9,584 nucleotides of DNA from Anaerolineaceae bacterium UBA5838 (GCA_002432795.1 DJGU01000016.1:1-9584), one strand, 5' to 3'. Positions 1-6,706 are shown, counted from the stretch's first letter. A program made the numbers and translations. The notes: generated from the letters alone by a model not told the origin.

Positions 1-72
1 TATTTCGGAGTTCAAAAATGGGTATTTGGTTGTTAAAGTTCAGGTTTTTTCAGTAGAGTCATTAAAATAATC

Positions 73-2976
73 TTATTTGATGATTATAGGAATAAAGATT
101 GTGTTCTGGGAGGCTTCATTCGATAACCAAATTTCCTCATCGATTGATCCGTCACTATTAAAATCGATTTCAAGCAAAATATTTGATATACCATCCCATT
201 CTGCATAATTAATGTAATGAATGCTATTTTCTGAAATTGAGATTCCGTTATAAATAAATTCTTGTATGCCAACACCATCAATTAACTTATAAGAAAAATC
301 ATAAACACCATTACCTGCCTGACTGCCATCAATCACAAATTTCTGGTTTTGTGTGTTAACGTTCAACAAATCTTGATATCCAATATTCATGTTGGTAACT
401 GTTAATGAACTACTGGATGTTGCATTTTCGTTTACGAGACTCAAGTTAATATTCTCAATCTCATGATCCGCACTAATCAATACCTCAGATCCGTTAGCAT
501 TAACAGAAAATTGCGTTGCGTGGTTCTCATTTACAGGGATGTTATCAATGTTTAGGCTATGATCTGGACCAAACTTAATGAGAGATGCGTTCCCTGACTC
601 CTGAGCTTGATCACCATTAATTGTTAAGGAATATTCTCTGTCAGGTAAAATATAAATTAATTCTGAATTTTCATCTACTCCGAGATCAAGGAAAGCCAAA
701 TAACCACCTTCAATTTCGTTATAATATTGCCCATCTATAAAGCCTAATCTATTCCCATATAAGTCCTCAACTAGTAATGATCCATCACCATGAAACCAAA
801 AATAGGATAAGGAATCCTCTTGAGTGGAATTGGAACACCAGGCGCAAACTGGGGGCTCGTCATAAAAACTTATTGGGACATAACCTAATGTATTAGTAGA
901 GGCATTTCCGCTCCATGTACCAAGGATAACGCCCATATAGTAAGACCAGGTATTTTCAATTGTATTTATGATCACATACCTGGAACTGTCTCCTGGATGA
1001 TTATTGTCATAAACCCATATTTTATAAGTGCCATCAAGCATATCTTCAATTTTGTAAGGTGTTACAGCATGACCACTCCGCTTGCCATTTACGTCAATTT
1101 TGCGAACAATTAGTGTTGCAGGATCTAAAGGACTGGAAGTCATGTTGATCTTTAAATCTTCCAATATTTGCACTGGTGTCTTCTTCACAACTTCACTTTT
1201 ATAGGACATGACGGGGTTTGCCAATTGCCTGACAAAATAATTGGCGATATACCTTCGCACCTCAATTGTCTTTTGAAGGTTAAACGTGTTAATTGCCCCA
1301 ATATCAAAATCACTGGGCGCTTCATATTCTGGCACAAACAAACGCAGACTTGTTACAGCCATCCCGTCACAGTGACCTCCACCCATGCTTGCGTTTGCTT
1401 GGTTTAACCACATCTGCGCACTGATATTTAACACACAACCACCATTGATGTTTACACAAACTGAGTCCTCACCAAACATTTCTATCATATCGTATTTGGT
1501 AAAATCATATGGGCTCGAATCAGAATAATTTACGAAATTATATCCGTCAATCTGCGGCAGGAATCCAATATCCCAGGTATCGTACTCTGGAATAGAAGAC
1601 CATGAAATCTGATGCACGAAGACATCCACACTATTGTTTGTGTCATCCGGTACAAGATTACTCGCACCCGAAGTGAATGCCACTCGACTTCCATCATCAG
1701 AAATTTTCGGTCCAGCCGAGCCACCATTTGCCTCTATGCCAGCAGAGTTTACTGATACTCGTTTAGTGATGCCAGTAGATCGATTATGAACAAAAACATC
1801 CCATTCTCCGTTTGTATCATCAGGCACAAGATTGTCGGCTTTCGAAGTAAATGCTATAAAACGACCATCAGCTGATATTGATGGAAAAAAAGAATTATTA
1901 TTTCCGTTTGTTCCTTCAGAAGAAACAGATATCATAAATGTTTCATTTGTTTGACGATCGTGAAGAAAAATATCACTATTCAAATTAGTGTCACCTGGCA
2001 CTAAATTTCTCGCATATGATGAAAATACAACGTAACGACCATCAGCTGAGATAGCAGGATAATCCGATCTACTATCGCCCTGTAAACCATCTGAAGATTT
2101 AGATACAAGAGTCGTCTCCCCCGTCTGTAAATCATGCACAAATATATCCCTTGCCCCATTTGTATCGTTTGCCACAAGATTTGTGGCTGAAGAGGAAAAA
2201 GCAACATACCTGCCATCACCAGATATTGATGGTTTGTCAAATTCAAAAATATTTATCTCACCCTCGTTTGCTTGCGATCCGTCAGATGCAACATTAATGC
2301 GGGTAGTTTGTTCCAAATAAAGATCTCGTACAAAAATATCAGCAACCTCATTTGTGTCATCTGCAACAAGGTTGCTGGCTAGTGAAACAAATGCTACATA
2401 GCGACCATCAGCAGATATTGAAGGATAAGATGAATGATGCCATCCCAGAGTGCCATCTGAGGCAACTGAAGCTCGGATAGTTTCCCCATTTTGTCGATTA
2501 TGTACAAAAACTTCGTACACATCCCAAGGATTAAATGGATCGATGACAAGACCCTTGAAAGCAGAAAAAGCAACAACATTTCCATCTGCTGATATTGATG
2601 GAAATTCAGAGTGAGTACGTGCTTGGCTTCCATCAGTTCTCACTGAAGCTAAGGATACTTCACTAAGATTAAGATCATTTACGAAGATATCAATCTTATT
2701 ATTCGTATCCTCTTCCACAAGATTTGTTGCACTGGAAAGAAAAGCAACTATACTCCCATCTGCAGATAACGACGGATAACTGCTTCCTGCATCCCCTTGT
2801 GTTCCATCAGATGCGACTGACACCCTGATTGTCTCTCCAGGAGAAACGTCCATTTGTTGGGTTAATAATTCTTCTTGTGTTTCACTTTTTGGTAATAAGG
2901 CGTGTACAGGGATTTGCGGGGATAAAATGCTTAAGGTCATTAGTAATGAAAATACGATGAATGTGAGCTTTCTCAT
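73..2976 (-). CDS. Secreted TolB/WD40-like propeller protein with a putative papain-like cysteine peptidase domain
   Basis: Predicted exported protein of 967 residues. I chose the ATG at 2974-2976 because it is followed by a classic signal peptide (MRKL, a hydrophobic core, then VHA at 24-26 as the likely cleavage site) and preceded by GAGAGG. The same frame stays open 26 codons upstream, but that extension has no signal-like start. Residues about 49-456 are seven repeats of about 58 residues with the pattern S-ADGRYVAF-S-A-NLV-DTN---DIFVHD, as in TolB/WD40-type beta-propellers. Residues about 520-690 carry GGGHCDGMA (Cys536), SGHAV (His636) and VYDNNHPGD (Asp657/Asn658), in the order and spacing of a papain-like Cys-His-Asn/Asp triad. 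A beta-rich C-terminal part follows, with an EF-hand-like loop DFNSDGSIDEE (938-948) and the final FIPIIIK. Signal, repeats and triad-like motifs are seen. Peptidase activity is inferred. Substrate unknown. The gene is AT-rich compared with the genes beyond 4125. Confidence 0.85.
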   Translation of the reverse strand: MRKLTFIVFSLLMTLSILSPQIPVHALLPKSETQEELLTQQMDVSPGETIRVSVASDGTQGDAGSSYPSLSADGSIVAFLSSATNLVEEDTNNKIDIFVNDLNLSEVSLASVRTDGSQARTHSEFPSISADGNVVAFSAFKGLVIDPFNPWDVYEVFVHNRQNGETIRASVASDGTLGWHHSSYPSISADGRYVAFVSLASNLVADDTNEVADIFVRDLYLEQTTRINVASDGSQANEGEINIFEFDKPSISGDGRYVAFSSSATNLVANDTNGARDIFVHDLQTGETTLVSKSSDGLQGDSRSDYPAISADGRYVVFSSYARNLVPGDTNLNSDIFLHDRQTNETFMISVSSEGTNGNNNSFFPSISADGRFIAFTSKADNLVPDDTNGEWDVFVHNRSTGITKRVSVNSAGIEANGGSAGPKISDDGSRVAFTSGASNLVPDDTNNSVDVFVHQISWSSIPEYDTWDIGFLPQIDGYNFVNYSDSSPYDFTKYDMIEMFGEDSVCVNINGGCVLNISAQMWLNQANASMGGGHCDGMAVTSLRLFVPEYEAPSDFDIGAINTFNLQKTIEVRRYIANYFVRQLANPVMSYKSEVVKKTPVQILEDLKINMTSSPLDPATLIVRKIDVNGKRSGHAVTPYKIEDMLDGTYKIWVYDNNHPGDSSRYVIINTIENTWSYYMGVILGTWSGNASTNTLGYVPISFYDEPPVCAWCSNSTQEDSLSYFWFHGDGSLLVEDLYGNRLGFIDGQYYNEIEGGYLAFLDLGVDENSELIYILPDREYSLTINGDQAQESGNASLIKFGPDHSLNIDNIPVNENHATQFSVNANGSEVLISADHEIENINLSLVNENATSSSSLTVTNMNIGYQDLLNVNTQNQKFVIDGSQAGNGVYDFSYKLIDGVGIQEFIYNGISISENSIHYINYAEWDGISNILLEIDFNSDGSIDEEIWLSNEASQNTIFIPIIIK
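1609..2832 (-). repeat. Seven in-frame tandem repeats of about 174 bp encoding propeller blades
   Basis: The coding sequence repeats with a 174-base period. The conserved core CCATC at the start of the S-ADG codons recurs on the plus strand at 1691, 1865, 2039, 2213, 2405, 2582 and 2756. Intervals are 174 except for 192 (a six-residue insertion in the fourth blade, around NIFEFD) and 177. Blades 3 to 7 are the most alike. Blade 2 is the most divergent, with its NLV-DTN part replaced by a longer proline-containing segment. Seven copies fit a closed seven-bladed propeller. Confidence 0.85.
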
Positions 2977-3158
2977 TTCGCCTCTCTTGTTGATGATTTC
3001 GAGAAAGATTGTAAACCTATTGAATTGTAAACTGATTATTTTGCTCCTTTCCAATTTCTTTGTGGATTTAACAAATTTACAAAGAAAAAACGCCTTTAGT
3101 TTTTCGGAAAATTGTTACCTATTACCGAAATTCCACGTCAACAACAATTTTACACCAT

Positions 3159-3179
3159 TTTCACCCAAACCGGGTGAAA
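3159..3179. repeat. Palindrome TTTCACCC-5 nt-GGGTGAAA, left boundary of the transposase remnant
   Basis: Perfect 8-bp inverted repeat with a 5-base spacer (AAACC). An equivalent palindrome with the same arms lies at 3864-3882 on the other side of the truncated transposase gene. The pair probably marks the terminal or subterminal ends of an insertion sequence. Paired operator sites are an alternative. I see no target-site duplication outside the two copies. Confidence 0.55.
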
Positions 3180-3243
3180 CTTTTGGCTGTTTCTTCTTTC
3201 TGTTCACATAAACGTATAAAGTTAACAAATTATTAGCTGAAAA

Positions 3244-3804
3244 TCACACAAAAACGGATATTCTATCACTTTTAACAAGGGGTGTTTCAGTATTCTCATG
3301 TGATTTCACACTATTGGTTAGATAGAAAAACAGATTGGGGTTATTGAGACCTTTGACAGCGCCTTCCTGATGGCCTTCTACGTTGACCACACTGCTGTCA
3401 ATATCGATGGTAATGGATTTTAACCTGCTTTTGGCAAGCAACTTTTTGAAAACTTTGAAATTGATGTCTCGCACCATTTGTGTTGTTTTAAAGTTGAAGT
3501 TACTCAAAAACCGCGATACCGTTTCAGGTTCTTTCACCGAAATCCCAAACGCTTCAACCAGCGGGTCTCCTTGCAGAAGTTTGATTCTTTCCAGTCTCTC
3601 GATCCCAATGAAATGGCCACAGAGCATCGTCTTGATATGGTTCAGCTTGATTTTGTTGGTCGATGTATTGTCAAAAACCAGATCGTGATCAATCAGGTCA
3701 AAAATCCCATTAGCCTTTGCGTTTTCCATCAGTAGAAACAAGCTCGCGTTTGATGTCAGATTCCTGGCAACAAAAACAATTTTATGGATCACCTCAACGT
3801 CCAT
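3244..3804 (-). pseudogene. Truncated IS1380/DDE-family transposase (N-terminal fragment)
   Basis: Encodes 186 residues resembling the N-terminal part of IS1380-type (DDE_Tnp_1 clan) transposases: a helical region with GIERLERIKLLQGDPL (residues 67-82), the ETVSRFLSNF segment, then the strand ITIDIDSSV with the first catalytic Asp (134/136) followed by EGHQEGAVKG. After about residue 157 the family pattern, normally YNPK-KG-R--HPLL, stops and is replaced by unrelated residues up to a TGA. The remaining catalytic Asp and Glu are therefore missing. Full members are about 400-450 residues, so this is less than half a protein. No convincing Shine-Dalgarno precedes the ATG at 3804. The other two minus-strand frames downstream gave no recognisable continuation, so a deletion is more likely than a simple frameshift. 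Not expected to be active. Confidence 0.7.
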
Positions 3805-3863
3805 TACTACAAAAAATATGCTTTATCTCAATTTTTACATGTGATCTTTATTCGTGGTTTTTA

Positions 3864-3882
3864 TTTCACCCAATGGGTGAAA
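3864..3882. repeat. Palindrome TTTCACCC-AAT-GGGTGAAA, right boundary of the transposase remnant
   Basis: Perfect 8-bp inverted repeat with a 3-base spacer. It has the same arms as the palindrome at 3159-3179 and sits 59 bases upstream of the transposase start codon. It is read as the 5' end of the element. The spacer differs from the other copy in length and sequence. Confidence 0.55.
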
Positions 3883-3898
3883 GTACGAACCTGAAACT

Positions 3899-3925
3899 AC
3901 CTGTTTGACCATCTTAAAAACAGGT
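3899..3925. repeat. Inverted repeat ACCTGTTT / AAACAGGT
   Basis: Eight-base perfect arms around an 11-base loop, 16 bases outside the right-hand palindrome. It shares the CTGTTT/AAACAG core with the larger hairpin at 3968-4004. It could be an older element end or a weak structural element. No function can be assigned. Confidence 0.4.
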
Positions 3926-3967
3926 TAAAAATGTCTATTATGGTTCTAAACGGATGAAAAATCGCCC

Positions 3968-4004
3968 AAAACAGACCTTTTTTAAGGCAAAAAGGGGCTG
4001 TTTT
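3968..4004. repeat. Long AT-rich hairpin upstream of the kinase promoter
   Basis: Outer arms AAAACAG (3968-3974) and CTGTTTT (3998-4004), inner arms CCTTTTT (3976-3982) and AAAAAGG (3989-3995), with a TAAGGC loop and one small internal bulge: 14 paired positions in all. It has terminator-like T-runs on both strands, but no gene reads into it from either side, so a terminator role is unclear. It lies about 11 bases before the proposed -35 region. Confidence 0.5.
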
Positions 4005-4015
4005 CTAAAAGTGCC

Positions 4016-4055
4016 TTTCCTTCACTGATTCGGCGACGTATAATCCGGGTATAAT
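4016..4055 (+). promoter_or_regulatory. Candidate promoter(s) of the kinase operon
   Basis: Two perfect TATAAT hexamers lie 11 bases apart at 4039-4044 and 4050-4055. For the first, the -35 at 17 bp is TTTCCT (4016-4021), a weak match. The second has no recognisable -35. Either would give a leader of about 60-75 bases before the GTG at 4125. The -10 matches are strong and the -35 matches poor, so only one may be used. Confidence 0.45.
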
Positions 4056-4110
4056 CTTGATATCTCTCTTTTTGGGATGATGTATTCATCAGTGCCAGGC
4101 GTAAGAAAAT

Positions 4111-4117
4111 AGGAGGT
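4111..4117 (+). promoter_or_regulatory. Strong Shine-Dalgarno AGGAGGT fixing a GTG start
   Basis: AGGAGGT ends 7 bases before GTG at 4125-4127. No in-frame ATG lies near it, and the GTG directly precedes the kinase N-terminus, so this site decides the start. Confidence 0.8.
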
Positions 4118-4124
4118 ACAGCTT

Positions 4125-4862
4125 GTGTTAAGAAAAAACGACACCAAAGGTAAATTGATTGTCGTGGAGGGAATTGATGGTTCTGGAAAATCCACGCAAA
4201 TCGACCTGCTTTATAAGTGGCTATTGGGTGCTGGATACTCAGTTTATTTCAGCGAATGGAACAGTTCAGCCTTGGTGAAAAGCACCACCCGAGCTGCGAA
4301 AAAGTCGAAATCTTTCACCCCCACCACTTTCAGTATTCTGCACTGCACTGATTTTGCGGATCGGTGGGAGAACAGCATCTATCCCCTGCTCAAGGCGGGT
4401 GTTATCGTGCTGGCGGACCGTTATGCTTTTACCGCTTTTGCGCGTGACGTTGCCCGTGGCGTTGATCCAGATTGGGTGCGTAACATGTATTCCTTTGCCA
4501 TTATGCCTGACGCAGCTTTATATTTCCGCGTGCCTTTGGATGTGGCTGTGGAGCGCATCACTGGCGCAAGAGCCAGCCTGAAGTATTACGAGGCAGGTAT
4601 GGACCTGGGACTGTCCGAAAACATCAACGAGAGTTTTGCACTTTTCCAGGGCAAGATCCTGAATGAATATGACAAAATGGTGGACGAATTCGGATTGACC
4701 TTGATCGATGGCACCAAGCCTGTCAAGGAACAACAGAAAAAAGTACGTTCCATTATCAAAAAAATTCTGGTAGGTTTTGAAGGACTGCCTAATCCCAACA
4801 AGATGCCCATCACCATGACCAACATTCAGGCGGGCAAGCACAAAAAAGGAGGCTCAAAATGA
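4125..4862 (+). CDS. Thymidylate kinase-fold P-loop kinase, first of a tandem pair
   Basis: Protein of 245 residues with the thymidylate kinase (dTMP kinase) fold. Walker A GIDGSGKS is at 16-23 (Lys22), and the ADRY motif at 97-100 matches the DRY of the family. It is followed by AFTAFARDVARG in place of the usual S-AYQG segment. The lid-like part is GARASLKYYEAGMDLGLS (147-164). Classical enzymes have REPGGT about 25 residues after the P-loop. Here that place reads SEWNSSALVK, so the nucleotide-monophosphate site is altered and dTMP may not be the substrate. A basic tail (about 217-245) extends beyond the usual 205-215 residues. The GTG start is set by AGGAGGT. The stop overlaps the next start as ATGA (4859-4862), so the two kinases are translationally coupled. 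Fold assignment is firm. Substrate is uncertain, and a role tied to polyphosphate or nucleotides is only suggested by the CHAD neighbour. Confidence 0.85.
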   Translation: MLRKNDTKGKLIVVEGIDGSGKSTQIDLLYKWLLGAGYSVYFSEWNSSALVKSTTRAAKKSKSFTPTTFSILHCTDFADRWENSIYPLLKAGVIVLADRYAFTAFARDVARGVDPDWVRNMYSFAIMPDAALYFRVPLDVAVERITGARASLKYYEAGMDLGLSENINESFALFQGKILNEYDKMVDEFGLTLIDGTKPVKEQQKKVRSIIKKILVGFEGLPNPNKMPITMTNIQAGKHKKGGSK

Positions 4863-5572
4863 ACAAAGCAACCTTCTATGGAGCTGGCTTTCCCTACCGG
4901 GATTTTGGCAAACTCCCTGGCAAGTTGATTGTGCTTGAGGGGACTGACGGCGTTGGTCGCTCAACCCAGGTCAAAAAATTGCGCACATGGCTCGAGGAGG
5001 AAGGCTATGCCGTTTCAGACACCGGTCTGACGCGCTCTGCTTTAACCACTTCCGGGATTGAGGCTGCCAAGAGCGGGCATACGCTTGGTCCGATCACAAT
5101 GAGTCTCTTTTATGCTGCTGACTTTGCGGATCGCCTCGAAAATCAAATCATCCCCGCCTTGCAGGCGGGTTTCGTGGTGCTTTCAGACCGTTATTTCTAT
5201 TCTGTTGTAGCCCGCGACAGCTTGCGGGGCATCAACCGACTCTGGTCAAAGCAGCTGTACAGCATCGCGCTCAAACCGGATCTGATCCTCTACATGAAAG
5301 CCAGCGTCCCTTCCTTGGTCATGCGTCTGATCCATGGGCGTGGGCTAAACTATTGGGAATCGGGGATGGACCTGCACCTGGCGGATAACTTCTATGACAG
5401 CTTTGTGCAATACCAGAGTTTGATTCTTGAGCAGTTTGATATCATGGCCGAGGAATATAACTTCCTTACCATTGATGCTGATCAAAATCCTGAGATAATC
5501 TTTGAGGATCTCAAAAAACCTATTCTCGAGTTACTGTATAACCGGTTGGCTAAAGGCAACAAACCCAAGTAG
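4859..5572 (+). CDS. Thymidylate kinase-like protein with Arg in the Walker A motif, second of a tandem pair
   Basis: Protein of 237 residues, clearly paralogous to the preceding one across its length: KLIVLEGTDG, ADFADRLENQIIPALQAG, SDRYFYSVVARDSLRG, YWESGMDLHLADN and DSFVQYQSLILEQFD all align with counterparts there. The P-loop reads GTDGVGRST (28-36), so the Walker A Lys, which contacts the ATP beta/gamma phosphates, is Arg34 (CGC, 4958-4960). DRY is kept at 110-112, and REPGGT is again absent (TGLTRSAL instead). It may be a catalytically impaired partner of the first kinase, or an enzyme that tolerates Arg. A heterodimer is plausible because the fold usually dimerises, but that is inference. 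It starts at the ATG inside the ATGA overlap, with AGGAGG at 4847-4852 within the upstream gene. A strong terminator follows the TAG. Confidence 0.82.
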   Translation: MNKATFYGAGFPYRDFGKLPGKLIVLEGTDGVGRSTQVKKLRTWLEEEGYAVSDTGLTRSALTTSGIEAAKSGHTLGPITMSLFYAADFADRLENQIIPALQAGFVVLSDRYFYSVVARDSLRGINRLWSKQLYSIALKPDLILYMKASVPSLVMRLIHGRGLNYWESGMDLHLADNFYDSFVQYQSLILEQFDIMAEEYNFLTIDADQNPEIIFEDLKKPILELLYNRLAKGNKPK

Positions 5573-5581
5573 AGATAGTGA

Positions 5582-5613
5582 CTTACCCCAGCATGCCTGG
5601 GGTAAGGTTTTTT
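5582..5613 (+). terminator. Strong intrinsic terminator after the kinase pair
   Basis: A perfect 10-bp stem (CTTACCCCAG at 5582-5591 with CTGGGGTAAG at 5597-5606), a 5-base loop, one G, then six T at 5608-5613. This is a textbook rho-independent terminator for the kinase transcript. Unusually, the Shine-Dalgarno of the CHAD gene starts at the next base. Confidence 0.88.
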
Positions 5614-5623
5614 AGGAGAAGCA

Positions 5624-6667
5624 ATGAGCAAATTCCGATCCGAAGCTGTTTGCGTCTATGGCGCAAAGATCATTAACACGTATGTTTTGGCAATGCATGC
5701 CGAGATTGAAGGCGTGCTTGAAGCCAAGGATATTGAATACATCCATCGCATGCGTGTTGCTTCTCGGCGCCTGCGCAGCGCACTGGCAATCTTTGAAGGC
5801 TGTTTCTCAAGGAAAGACTTCAGGAGTTATTCACGCGATGTGAGGGATGTTACCCGTTCTCTCGGGGCTGCCAGGGATTTGGATGTGCAACTCGCGGTAC
5901 TTGAGGGGGTCATGCCCGATTTCTCTGACCCTAAACTGGCTCCGGGTCTGCGCCGGCTGCAATTGCGGCTCAAACAGCAAAGGGCAGAGGCACAAAAAGG
6001 CGTTTTGGCTGCCATCCAAACGCTCCAGAAGGATGATACATTAGTGAATCTTGCCAAATGGGCGGCGCCTTTCAGGGAGTCATCGGAAGGAGTCTATCTG
6101 TTTTCCCCTGCGCTTTATGAGCTTGCCTTTAGTGGCATTAGCGCCCGCTTTAATGAATTAATGGATCACGCTGCTTATATTCAGGACGAGCGCAATGTGA
6201 CTGAACTTCACAATATGCGCATCAGCGCAAAGCGCTTGCGCTACACGATGGAGGCGTTTGAAGATTTGTATGGCACGAATTTGAAGCCGTTCATCAATCA
6301 AACCCGGAAATTTCAGGATGTCCTGGGAGATATTCATGACGCGGATGTTTGGGTTGAAATGATTCCCCGCTTCATTAGGGAAGAAGGGGAGCGGATAAAC
6401 ATCTACTTTGGCAATGCACGCCCTCTCAGGCGACTGCTGCCTGGTTTGGAGGCTTTCCGCGCGAACCGCACAGAAAAACGCAAGGCAGATTATCAGCGTT
6501 TTCTCGGGATGTGGCTGAAAGCGGAGGATGAGCATCTTTGGGATGAACTCCTCAAAATGATTAATGTGCCGCTCAATCTTGAAGCTGCCTTGCGTTCCTT
6601 GCAACAGCTTGGAGATTCTCAAATGGCACCAGAGGATAGCGCTGAGGACAACTCCGCGGAGGATTAG
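5624..6667 (+). CDS. CHAD domain-containing protein
   Basis: Protein of 347 residues with the two-half helical CHAD architecture. The first signature is H41-R-M-R-V-A-S-R-R-L-R51 followed by GAARDLDV (81-88). The second is H196-N-M-R-I-S-A-K-R-L-R206 followed by LGDIHDADV (234-242). The conserved His and Arg/Lys residues line a basic groove, and characterised CHAD domains bind inorganic polyphosphate, often in polyphosphate granules. No CYTH (triphosphatase) domain is fused. The C-terminus is short and acidic (EDSAEDNSAED). AGGAGA at 5614-5619 lies 4 bases before the ATG. The gene comes 51 bases after the kinase pair, but behind a strong terminator, so it is either expressed by readthrough or from a promoter inside the second kinase gene. 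It converges on corA with 39 bases between the stop codons. Confidence 0.9.
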   Translation: MSKFRSEAVCVYGAKIINTYVLAMHAEIEGVLEAKDIEYIHRMRVASRRLRSALAIFEGCFSRKDFRSYSRDVRDVTRSLGAARDLDVQLAVLEGVMPDFSDPKLAPGLRRLQLRLKQQRAEAQKGVLAAIQTLQKDDTLVNLAKWAAPFRESSEGVYLFSPALYELAFSGISARFNELMDHAAYIQDERNVTELHNMRISAKRLRYTMEAFEDLYGTNLKPFINQTRKFQDVLGDIHDADVWVEMIPRFIREEGERINIYFGNARPLRRLLPGLEAFRANRTEKRKADYQRFLGMWLKAEDEHLWDELLKMINVPLNLEAALRSLQQLGDSQMAPEDSAEDNSAED

Positions 6668-6706
6668 CTCCCAGCAATGTTCCGAATAAAACTGCTAATT
6701 TCTCAA

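Larger units (their letters stand above)
3159..3882 (-). mobile_element. Probable internally deleted insertion sequence remnant (IS1380-like)
   Basis: A 724-base segment bounded by two palindromes with identical arms (TTTCACCC/GGGTGAAA), containing only the first part of a DDE transposase. Complete IS1380-type elements are usually well over 1.3 kb, so this copy has lost the middle and C-terminal half of the transposase. The boundaries are inferred from the palindromes alone. No flanking direct repeat of 4-5 bases is evident, which fits an old or rearranged insertion. Confidence 0.5.
3805..4124. other. Intergenic region between transposase remnant and kinase operon
   Basis: 320 bases with no supported gene. 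It holds, in order: the right-hand palindrome (3864-3882), an imperfect stem-loop with 8-bp arms ACCTGTTT/AAACAGGT (3899-3925), a long AT-rich hairpin (3968-4004), two TATAAT hexamers (4039-4044 and 4050-4055), and the Shine-Dalgarno of the kinase gene (4111-4117). The part before about 4010 is AT-rich like the mobile-element region. The part after it belongs to the kinase operon leader. Confidence 0.6.

Noticed and set aside
1609..2832. CRISPR-like periodicity at 174 bases
   Set aside because: The repeats are in frame, degenerate and encode propeller blades. They are not short identical repeats with unique spacers.
2977..3054. 26-codon N-terminal extension of the exported protein
   Set aside because: The frame is open, but the ATG at 2976 has a GAGAGG site and is followed by a proper signal peptide. 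The extension would bury that signal.
3008..3054. Possible minus-strand promoter of the exported protein (TACAAT at 3008-3013 or 3024-3029)
   Set aside because: The matching -35 sequences are poor (TTGGAA at 19 bp at best) in a very AT-rich stretch where such hexamers are expected by chance.
3101..3140. Inverted repeat TTTCGG ... CCGAAA in the left intergenic region
   Set aside because: Six-base arms around a long loop in AT-rich DNA are not distinguishable from chance.
4125..5572. Polyphosphate kinase 2 (PPK2) identity for the two kinases
   Set aside because: The P-loop and DRY segments resemble thymidylate kinase rather than the PPK2 pattern of G-D-A-A-G-K and DRSWYNRAG.
6668..6706. Bidirectional terminator between the convergent CHAD and corA genes
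   Set aside because: Only a 4-bp AGCA/TGCT pairing is visible, and there is no stable stem with a T-tract.
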